The translations under genes were made by a program, and so were the position numbers. A DNA stretch of 64,000 nt, from NCBI GenBank assembly GCA_963664665.2, contig CAXXMH010000004.1, forward strand, positions 1,116,001 through 1,180,000. Direction: 5' to 3'. Shown here one piece after another: positions 8,181 through 15,107 of the stretch. The notes beneath the pieces are model-generated. The model was not told the origin of the DNA. It was given only the letters and a program-made list of their open reading frames with translations, and did not search any database. This DNA comes from Bin55 sp963664665. Its GTDB lineage: Bacteria; Pseudomonadota; Gammaproteobacteria; Pseudomonadales; Azotimanducaceae. Numbering within the stretch: the stretch's first letter is position 1; every line of letters begins with the position of its first letter.

Positions 8181-8858
8181 ATGAGCGAATTCGCGGTTCA
8201 GACACACGATGTAACTCGCATCTATGGCAGCGAAGTGGTTCCTGTCTATGCTCTGAGAGGAGTATCGCTAACGGTAGACGTTGGTGAGTTTGTGAGCATC
8301 GTTGGACCCTCGGGGTCCGGTAAGTCCACACTATTGCACGTAATTGGAGGCCTGGAACGTCCAACCGAAGGTGAGGTCACGGTTAGCGACACGATCCTTG
8401 GATCCTTATCGGATAGCGAGTTGACTGACGTTCGGCTCTACAAGATGGGATTTGTCTTTCAGGCATACAACCTTATCCCCGTGCTATCGGCTGTTGAGAA
8501 TGTTGAGTTCATCCTACAACTGCAGGGCGTAAACCGAAAAGAACGTCGCGAACGTGCAAAGGAAGCACTGCGTGCTTTCGGTCTCGACGATTTGTTTGAT
8601 CGTCGACCAGGAGAAATGTCTGGCGGTCAACAGCAGCGTGTCGCGATTGCGCGTGCGGTGGTGTCGAATCCGGCCGTATTACTTGCGGACGAACCGAGCG
8701 CAAATTTGGATTCCGAAACGACGAAAGAGTTTTGCGAGTACCTACAACATGCAAATGAAGACCATGGTGTCACGATTCTTACCGCAACGCATGACCCCCT
8801 CGTAATGGGCTACACAGAACGTCATATCAGACTGGTCGACGGGCAGATTGCCGAGTAG
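8181..8858 (+). CDS. ABC transporter ATPase, LolD/MacB type
   Basis: 225 residues, full length. Walker A 'GPSGSGKST', Q-loop region 'MGFVFQAYNLIPVLSAVENV' (typical of the LolD/MacB/FtsE group), signature 'MSGGQQQRVAIARA', Walker B 'VLLADEPSANLD' and switch 'THD'. It powers the two permeases 12 bp upstream. The next gene begins inside its last codons, so the operon continues. Confidence 0.93.
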   Translation: MSEFAVQTHDVTRIYGSEVVPVYALRGVSLTVDVGEFVSIVGPSGSGKSTLLHVIGGLERPTEGEVTVSDTILGSLSDSELTDVRLYKMGFVFQAYNLIPVLSAVENVEFILQLQGVNRKERRERAKEALRAFGLDDLFDRRPGEMSGGQQQRVAIARAVVSNPAVLLADEPSANLDSETTKEFCEYLQHANEDHGVTILTATHDPLVMGYTERHIRLVDGQIAE

Positions 8859-10095
8859 ATTCGTCCATCGTACGTTTGTACGCTGTTGTCTACAAGGGAT
8901 CATTGCTCTTTTCACACTTTCCGCGACGTCCGTATTAGGCGCCGAGTTAAGCGGACGGATCAAAGCGTTCGTTAGTGCGACGCAGCTACCTACAACAGAT
9001 ATCCTGGCTTCCACGATAAGCGATCCATTGACGGATTTCCGACTTGACCTAAGACTGCAGTTCAAGCAAGCGATTGGACCACTTCGGATCGAGTTCGATC
9101 CGACGTTAACGTGGACTGGCGGGGATGCAGTTCAGCTCTTGAGCGCGACGGGATTACCTCTCGAACAGTTACCTGGGAACGACAGTAGGCGTTATTTCGA
9201 GTGGACGGACGAGTTGCTCGGAGACGACGAACAACGATTAGTCACTCGAGTGGATCGACTATCGGTTGCGTTCCGTCAACCAAGCTGGTCGATACAAGCG
9301 GGTCGACAGGCTGTTTCGTGGGGGAATGGTCTAGTTTTTCAACCCTTGGACCTCTTTAGTCCGTTCGCACCTACCACCATCGATCGCGAATTCAAACCCG
9401 GCGTGGACTCGCTTCTATTCGAATCGCTCGTTGGTGGCGCTAGTGAAGTACAGGTCTTATGGATTGGTCGTCAAGACGACGATGCACATCGTTCGACGCA
9501 CACGCTAGCGCTTAAATGGCATACCGATCTGAGTGAATTTTCGTTTGATCTAATCGCTGCCGAGCACATTGGCGATGAGTTCGCTGCTATTTCGCTTTCG
9601 ATTCCAGTCGCAGGATCACTTTTAAGGGTGGAGACTAGCCGATTGTGCGACGAGGTACGCTGTTGGATAAGCGGGCTCGCAAACGTTGACTATACGGTTG
9701 CGCTCGGACCGACTCTGCTCTATTTGTTTGGTGAGCTTTATCACAACGGCTTCGGAGTAGACGAAGTTGCTGAAACTGTGCCACATGCGTTAAGCGAACG
9801 GATGGCGCGAGGCGAGATATTTACCCTCATGAAGAACTACGGCAGTCTCGGCGTCAATGTAACTTGGCACCCGTTGTGGAGCCAGACGTTCATCCTCCTG
9901 GAGAATCTCGAAGATAAGAGTGGTTTGTTTCAAACCTCTGTGAACTACGAACCAGGTGACGCTTCTCGTATGCAGTTTGGGTTCTCTAAACCACTCGGCG
10001 AAGAAGGTACGGAGTTTGGTGTACGTGAACTTGAAGGTGGGTATACCACCGGTGGCGAACCTACGTGGTTCATGTCCCTCGCGTATTACTTCTAG
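8848..10095 (+). CDS. Predicted outer-membrane beta-barrel protein
   Basis: 415 residues from a TTG overlapping the ATPase gene by 11 bases. A signal peptide is visible ('GIIALFTLSATSVLG', then 'AELSG'). The mature protein alternates polar and hydrophobic residues as short amphipathic strands ('LRLQFKQAIGPLRIEF', 'RLSVAFRQPSWSIQAGRQ', 'GNGLVFQPLDLFSPF') and ends in aromatic residues with a terminal Phe ('SLAYYF'), the signal expected of a BAM-assembled barrel. I cannot name the family. As the last membrane component of the Lol-like cassette it may receive or export the cargo at the outer membrane, which is inference from position. Confidence 0.7.
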   Translation: MPSRFVHRTFVRCCLQGIIALFTLSATSVLGAELSGRIKAFVSATQLPTTDILASTISDPLTDFRLDLRLQFKQAIGPLRIEFDPTLTWTGGDAVQLLSATGLPLEQLPGNDSRRYFEWTDELLGDDEQRLVTRVDRLSVAFRQPSWSIQAGRQAVSWGNGLVFQPLDLFSPFAPTTIDREFKPGVDSLLFESLVGGASEVQVLWIGRQDDDAHRSTHTLALKWHTDLSEFSFDLIAAEHIGDEFAAISLSIPVAGSLLRVETSRLCDEVRCWISGLANVDYTVALGPTLLYLFGELYHNGFGVDEVAETVPHALSERMARGEIFTLMKNYGSLGVNVTWHPLWSQTFILLENLEDKSGLFQTSVNYEPGDASRMQFGFSKPLGEEGTEFGVRELEGGYTTGGEPTWFMSLAYYF

Positions 10096-10114
10096 ACATA
10101 GAAAGGATTAGTCG

Positions 10115-11875
10115 ATGAACTCATCTCAAAGGATTTTGGTCGGCACCAAAACAGGATCGATATGCGAGAGGTTGCAGGCGGCGTTTAAAGTCCGCCCCGG
10201 TGTGACCTCGATCGCACTCACATTGGTCATGGTCACGACAGCGGGCATTGATGGAAATACTGTCGTTGTCGACAACGCGGCGGTTTCTTCACGTTCGATG
10301 TTGGCAAGTGAGGCTGGTGTCGCGGCGATGCGAGAAGGAGGGAATGCGGTCGATGCCGCGGTTACGACCGCGTTCGTCCTCGCGGTCACGTATCCATCGG
10401 CCGGTAATTTGGGTGGTGGTGGCTTCGCAGTCATTCGAACGCCTGAAGGCGATGTATATGCAAACGATCATCGCGAGCGCGCGCCGGGTGATGCTTCTCG
10501 GGATATGTTTCTAGATGAAAGTGGGGAGTACGTTGCGGACCGTGCACTTCGGTCTCATCTTTCTTCCGGTGTTCCAGGATCGGTTGCGGGCTTACTCGCG
10601 ATGCATGAACGATTTGGCGTACTATCGCGCGAAGCTGTGATGACTCGCGCTATCGAACTTGCTCGGGACGGTTTCGAGTTACCAGCGGATATTGCGCGCC
10701 AGTTCATGTCGCGTCATGAACGGTTTCAACATATAGGTTCGACACGACGCGTCTTCTACAAGGACGATGGTTCGTTCTATCAAGCGGGTGAGGTGTTCAA
10801 ACAACCCGATCTTGCTGCGACCCTAGCTCGCATTAGTGCGAAAGGGCGTGACGGCTTCTATACCGGAGAGACGGCGGATCTCATCGTCGCAGAAATGACT
10901 CGTGGTGGTGGCTTGATTTCAAAAGAAGATCTTGCGGGATACGAACCCGCATGGCGCGAGCCGATTCACGGTCGATACCGCGGATATGACGTTCACTCGA
11001 TGCCGCCGCCATCCTCAGGAGGGGTGCTTGTCGTGCAGTTACTCAACATGCTTGAGCCGTTTGACTTGTACGAATTGGGATTTCATACGGCTCCCGCGAT
11101 GCATTTGATGATCGAAGTGGAGAGGCGTGCGTACGCCGATCGAGCAGTTCATCTCGGCGATCCTGATTTCTATCCAGTACCTCTCGATCGATTACTTTCG
11201 AAGCGATATGCGTTAAGTCGCATTGAGGATATTGGTGCCACAGCGTCGAACTCTGATGATATTGCGGCAGGTTCAATACCGCGAGAACCCTTTGAAACCA
11301 CGCATTTTTCGGTGATCGACGCCGAACGTATGGCAGTGGCGTTTACGACGACGATTAATGGTGGTTACGGAAGCGGGATTGTGGTAGACGGCGCGGGATT
11401 TCTACTCAATAACGAAATGGACGATTTCAGCGCTAAACCTGGTACACCGAACATGTTTGGACTCATCGGTGGTGAGGCTAACGCAATTGAGCCAGGTAAG
11501 CGGATGTTGAGCTCGATGACACCGACTATCGTATCTAAAGGCGATCGGTTCATTCTGATCACAGGTAGTCCCGGAGGATCGACCATCATCACGACGACGT
11601 TACAGGTGATTCTCAACGTGATTGATCACGGCTTTGATCTGGAAGAAGCGGTGAATGCACCGCGCTTCCATCATCAGTGGCAGCCAAACAGCGTGCGATT
11701 TGAGGCTGGGATTAAGGAAGCCCGCATGAATGCGCTACGCGAGATGGGACATGTGAATCTACAGGTCCTACCCGAACAATTCAGAATCGGTGATGCTAAC
11801 TCGATTCTGAAGGATCGAGATTCGATTACAGCCACCAGCGACAGTCGCAACCAAGGTGGCGCTGCGGGATTTTGA
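10115..11875 (+). CDS. ggt: Gamma-glutamyltransferase
   Basis: 586 residues with a clear ribosome-binding site (AAAGGA) before the ATG. Hydrophobic segment ~31-45 fits a signal peptide or anchor after a long N-region. Family motifs: 'GGNAVDAAVTTAFVLAV', 'GNLGGGGFAV', 'SSGVPGSVAGL' and the autoprocessing site 'ETTHFSV', where T396 would become the N-terminal nucleophile of the small subunit; 'NNEMDDFS' and 'GSPGGSTI' line the active site. It transfers or hydrolyses the gamma-glutamyl group of glutathione and related peptides in the periplasm. It lies 19 bp after the barrel gene and may be in the same transcript. Confidence 0.93.
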   Translation: MNSSQRILVGTKTGSICERLQAAFKVRPGVTSIALTLVMVTTAGIDGNTVVVDNAAVSSRSMLASEAGVAAMREGGNAVDAAVTTAFVLAVTYPSAGNLGGGGFAVIRTPEGDVYANDHRERAPGDASRDMFLDESGEYVADRALRSHLSSGVPGSVAGLLAMHERFGVLSREAVMTRAIELARDGFELPADIARQFMSRHERFQHIGSTRRVFYKDDGSFYQAGEVFKQPDLAATLARISAKGRDGFYTGETADLIVAEMTRGGGLISKEDLAGYEPAWREPIHGRYRGYDVHSMPPPSSGGVLVVQLLNMLEPFDLYELGFHTAPAMHLMIEVERRAYADRAVHLGDPDFYPVPLDRLLSKRYALSRIEDIGATASNSDDIAAGSIPREPFETTHFSVIDAERMAVAFTTTINGGYGSGIVVDGAGFLLNNEMDDFSAKPGTPNMFGLIGGEANAIEPGKRMLSSMTPTIVSKGDRFILITGSPGGSTIITTTLQVILNVIDHGFDLEEAVNAPRFHHQWQPNSVRFEAGIKEARMNALREMGHVNLQVLPEQFRIGDANSILKDRDSITATSDSRNQGGAAGF

Positions 11876-12140
11876 ACGCAGTTACCCGTTAGCTAATCCT
11901 ACATAAAGTTAGGACATTCGGGAAATCGGGACATCAAAGCGTCCAAGAACATTCTGCTTGAGGGTTAGCGAGCTCCCAGCGCGGGTGGGGAAATCTCCGA
12001 GGCGTAGGTAGAAGGTAGAGCAACGGCATCCAGCGGGAAGCCGTCCCCGCAGAAAGGTAGCTTAGGATCGTCTAATCTATAGTTTCCATAATTTGCATCG
12101 ACGCAAACGCAAACCAACTCAGTTCTTGATATCTCAGGTA
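11876..12140 (+). other. Intergenic gap with a GC-rich, possibly structured segment
   Basis: No gene is seen. The part from about 11940 to 12062 is GC-rich with short complementary runs (GCGGG...CCCGC at ~12033-12051; GGGG...CTCC at ~11987-12000). It could be a structured leader of the next gene, or the remnant of a mobile-element right end or guide RNA. It matches no riboswitch consensus I know. Confidence 0.3.
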
Positions 12141-12992
12141 ATGCAGCAAGAGTCGCCTTCTGAAATAAAACCGGCGCTCACCGAACAACAAATGCAAGAC
12201 TTCGATGAACTAGGTGTCATCAAGGTCAAAGGTATGTTCGACCGGAACATTGCCTCTGAGGTCGAAAAAGAGCTTTGGCGACGATTCGAAAGATGGGGTA
12301 TCGAGAAAGATGACCCGAAGTCTTGGGAGGAAATGGACGAAGCCACGATTAAGAAGGCAACTAAGGCCACCCGACGAGTTCGCGGTCTTGAATCGATCTA
12401 TAACGACCGAATCCGTGAGATCGCTAGCACACTTGCACGTGAGCCAAACTTAGAAAAGCAGACGGCGCTGCTACTTCTCACGTTTTCGCACCAACACCGA
12501 TACATTTCGGACGAAGTCGTACCAAGTTCAATCTGGCATTCTGATACTCCGAACATTCCTGGTGAAGGCTTAGCGGGCGTGATAGTCTTGGGTTTTATCA
12601 ATCATGTTCGACCGCGTGGTGGCGGTACCATGGTGATCACTGGCTCCCATCGTTTGTTTGAAAATTCAACCTCGGCTGTTTCATCGAAGAGTGCTAAGCG
12701 AAAATTGAAGAAGTATCCGTACTTCCGCGATTTGCTGTCCAAGCAAACGACGAATCGAGAACGTTTCCTCAAGGAAACAGGCTGTGTAAACGGTGTCGAC
12801 CTGAGAGTCGTTGAATTGACCGGCGAGCCAGGCGACGCATATTTCGTCAACGGCGCCGTAATGCACACCATTACTCGGAACTATCAACCAGTACCGCGTA
12901 TGATGGTAAGAGGGTTCTTCGGCGCATCGAAACTAACGACTCACTATGAGGATTTGTTTGCTGAAAGAGCAGCAAGAAAAACAACGAAGTAG
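12141..12992 (+). CDS. PhyH-family Fe(II)/2-oxoglutarate dioxygenase (second)
   Basis: 283 residues from the ATG at 12141; the frame is open from a TTG at 12093, but the extra 16 residues are basic and show no family similarity. Iron ligands are seen as 'IWHSDTPN' (H-x-D) and a later H in 'NGAVMHTITRNY', with the nearby Arg as the 2-oxoglutarate contact; 'HVRPRGGGTMVITGSH' is the usual strand between them. Substrate unknown. It is only distantly similar to the PhyH proteins at 2166 and 36800. It stands alone between ggt and the IS4-like element. Confidence 0.83.
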   Translation: MQQESPSEIKPALTEQQMQDFDELGVIKVKGMFDRNIASEVEKELWRRFERWGIEKDDPKSWEEMDEATIKKATKATRRVRGLESIYNDRIREIASTLAREPNLEKQTALLLLTFSHQHRYISDEVVPSSIWHSDTPNIPGEGLAGVIVLGFINHVRPRGGGTMVITGSHRLFENSTSAVSSKSAKRKLKKYPYFRDLLSKQTTNRERFLKETGCVNGVDLRVVELTGEPGDAYFVNGAVMHTITRNYQPVPRMMVRGFFGASKLTTHYEDLFAERAARKTTK

Positions 12993-13045
12993 TTTAAAGT
13001 GACGTCTTCCGTGAAGTGAGTGTCTATATTCTGAGCAAGTATTGC

Positions 13046-13054
13046 GTATCAAAT
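13046..13054. repeat. 9-bp target-site duplication, left copy
   Basis: GTATCAAAT directly abuts the left inverted repeat and is repeated exactly at 14756-14764. Confidence 0.85.
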
Positions 13055-13068
13055 CAGAAATTCCCCGC
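13055..13068 (+). repeat. IS left terminal inverted repeat
   Basis: CAGAAATTCCCCGC; pairs with 14742-14755 with one mismatch. Confidence 0.85.
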
Positions 13069-13303
13069 TCAACAACGCCATGCGAAATATAGTTTTCTTG
13101 AAGGGTGAATGGTCCGCATTTTGCCGTTGCTGAGCGTGTTAATACGCATGTTTTGTGGCGTTCCTCGCCGAGGCGGTCCATTTTCTTGTCGCCGGACAAG
13201 CGCTGGGCGTGAGCGATCCGCGACGTGGGTGCGCGTCGCTGGCAAATCGTTCGGTGGATTGGTGTGTGAGTGCCGCTAGGAGTCAGCGACCGAGGTCGGG
13301 CGA

Positions 13304-14590
13304 CTAGATGTCGGGCGGTACGCCTGCGAGGCGGTTGTAGAACTCATCCCACGAAGCGCAGGCGATGAACAATATGATGGCGCGTTGCGATTCCCACAAG
13401 GAATAAGCGGCGCGTTGGCGTTCCCGTGCGGCTTGAAAGAAGGCGCACGCCATGGCGTTGACCTGATCGATGGTGAACGCCAGAAACATCAACAGCATCA
13501 TGATCGTGCATAAGTGATGCTCGCCATGCCCGTAGTTGTGCTCGAAGTGATAGCCGTCTTCGGCTTTCAGGGTCTTGAACACGTTGTTTTCTATCCGCCA
13601 GCGGGACCGTCCCAACTGCGCAATCGCGCGGGCGTCGGCCACCGTCCCAACCGGGCGATTGGTCGCCCAGCTCCACCGGGCGTGCTTCCCGTGGCGGTCC
13701 CACGTATCCTGTTCGACCAGCGTGACCAGGCAGGCCTCGCCGTGTTCTTCGTTCAATTGCGCCTGTTCGAGCCATCGATAGCTGCACAGCGGGTCGTCAG
13801 GATCGTCTTGAAAGCTGATGTCGTGAAGTTGCTCTAAGGCGTGGGCGTGACTGCCGTCCTTCACGGTCAGGATGAAGTCCTGCCCGTGCTCGCGCAACCG
13901 CTTCACCGTCGGCGCATTGGCATACAACGCATCGGCGAGCACGACAAAGCGGCAGCCCTGGCGTTCCTTCATCAGTCGCGGAAGCAAGCGCTTGAAGGCG
14001 TTCTGCTCGCAGTCCTGCTTGCTCGCGCCGTCGATTTTCATGATCGGTTCGACCGCGGCGGGGACGACTTGGTCAACGTCCGGATGCACCACCACCGCCC
14101 CCAAGATCGCATGCCGATAACGAATCTCGCCGCCCCGCGTCTTCTGGTTCAGGCAACGGTTGCAGTGCACGTTCGTGGAGGTGTAGTAGCCCGTGCCGTC
14201 AACCGCCAGCGGCAACGCGCCGTCCGCCGTCCGAAAGGGCTCCAGATGACGATGCCGGAGCAACCGCCCGAAGAGGATGCGCAAGACGCGATGTACCGCC
14301 TTCGGGTCGATGGCGTCCAAGCGACGCCGCAAGGTCGAGTCGGTCGGCGCCCGTGCGACCCCAAACAACCGCCGCAAGTTGCCGCATAGCACCGGCTCGT
14401 CGCGGGCGTCGTCGAACTTCAACATCGACGGAAATTTCAACACGAAGATCGCCAACCCGCACATGAGGCAATCCCTCGCTGTATACGTGTTGGCAGGGCG
14501 ATCGTCGCCAATCGTCACACGCTGGAATTGCTCCCGTACGCGCTCTAGCAAGTCGCCCATCAGGGCAGTCTTGCGCCGTGACTTGGACAT
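13304..14590 (-). CDS. DDE transposase, IS4-like
   Basis: 428 residues. The likely catalytic acids are D in 'PLAVDGTGYY', D in 'FVVLADALYAN' and E in 'SRWRIENNVFKTLK', the last resembling the Y/R-x-x-E signature of the IS4 superfamily. A Cys pair in 'NVHCNRCLNQ' and the His-rich 'HNYGHGEHHLC' after the Glu are further landmarks. The reading frame is intact between the element's ends. Family placement below superfamily level is uncertain; ISAs1-like and ISNCY groups are alternatives, although the 9-bp duplication fits IS4-type elements. Confidence 0.88.
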   Translation of the reverse strand: MSKSRRKTALMGDLLERVREQFQRVTIGDDRPANTYTARDCLMCGLAIFVLKFPSMLKFDDARDEPVLCGNLRRLFGVARAPTDSTLRRRLDAIDPKAVHRVLRILFGRLLRHRHLEPFRTADGALPLAVDGTGYYTSTNVHCNRCLNQKTRGGEIRYRHAILGAVVVHPDVDQVVPAAVEPIMKIDGASKQDCEQNAFKRLLPRLMKERQGCRFVVLADALYANAPTVKRLREHGQDFILTVKDGSHAHALEQLHDISFQDDPDDPLCSYRWLEQAQLNEEHGEACLVTLVEQDTWDRHGKHARWSWATNRPVGTVADARAIAQLGRSRWRIENNVFKTLKAEDGYHFEHNYGHGEHHLCTIMMLLMFLAFTIDQVNAMACAFFQAARERQRAAYSLWESQRAIILFIACASWDEFYNRLAGVPPDI

Positions 14591-14741
14591 GGGTGGCCCT
14601 CCGTGGCCGACACGAGCCTAACTACCTGTTAGGATTGCCAATTATGCGCGGCGAACGGCAGCCGCCCAAATCACCAAAACCGCACGAACTAATATGAAAA
14701 AAGTCGCACAAACTTACCCCAGGTCCCTTATGCCAGACGGC

Positions 14742-14755
14742 GCGGGGAATGTCTG
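14742..14755 (-). repeat. IS right terminal inverted repeat
   Basis: Reverse complement CAGACATTCCCCGC, matching the left end at 13 of 14 positions. Confidence 0.85.
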
Positions 14756-14764
14756 GTATCAAAT
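14756..14764. repeat. 9-bp target-site duplication, right copy
   Basis: Exact copy of GTATCAAAT at 13046-13054. Confidence 0.85.
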
Positions 14765-15107
14765 GCTGTTTTCGGCTTTAATCGTTGTATATCAAAATGT
14801 TGATCTCCATCAAGCTAATATATAAATAGATTCGACATAATGTTATTTGCTTAGAGTTAAGCAATAGACTACTTCATTTCTTCATTAAAAGTACGTTAAT
14901 TCGGCGGGTTTAGTTTAGTTTCGATACTAACGACGAAACCGTATCTAATCATAATCAAATGATGTTTATATTAAAGTAAGTAACGCGCGAACGTAAAACG
15001 ACGTTATCATCACGTAGAGTTCGTACAATTCGCCCGCATCCACAACCGTGTGCTGCCTAGAAGATAGGCGGCTATCGAGCGAATTTACACAATCCAAAGG
15101 ATCTCAA
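14765..15107 (+). other. AT-rich region upstream of acnA
   Basis: No gene. The strongly AT-rich DNA presumably holds the acnA promoter; TTGATC at 14800 and TATAAA at 14821 are a weak pair (15-bp spacer). A ribosome-binding site AAAGGA ends 6 bases before the acnA GTG. Confidence 0.35.

Larger units (their letters stand above)
13055..14755 (-). mobile_element. IS4-like insertion sequence, complete, 1701 bp
   Basis: Both ends can be read. The left end CAGAAATTCCCCGC (13055-13068) and the right end, as reverse complement, CAGACATTCCCCGC (14742-14755) match at 13 of 14 bases. The element is flanked by an exact 9-bp direct repeat GTATCAAAT. It carries one full-length DDE transposase and is distinctly more GC-rich than its AT-rich target. 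No interior decay is visible, so it appears recent and possibly active. Confidence 0.9.

Noticed and set aside
11940..12062. Cobalamin or c-di-GMP riboswitch
   Set aside because: The CCCCGC run resembles part of a cobalamin element, but the other conserved blocks are missing; c-di-GMP aptamer features are absent.
13841..14389. 182-residue plus-strand open frame in the IS
   Set aside because: Antisense to the transposase; long open frames are common opposite GC-rich genes.
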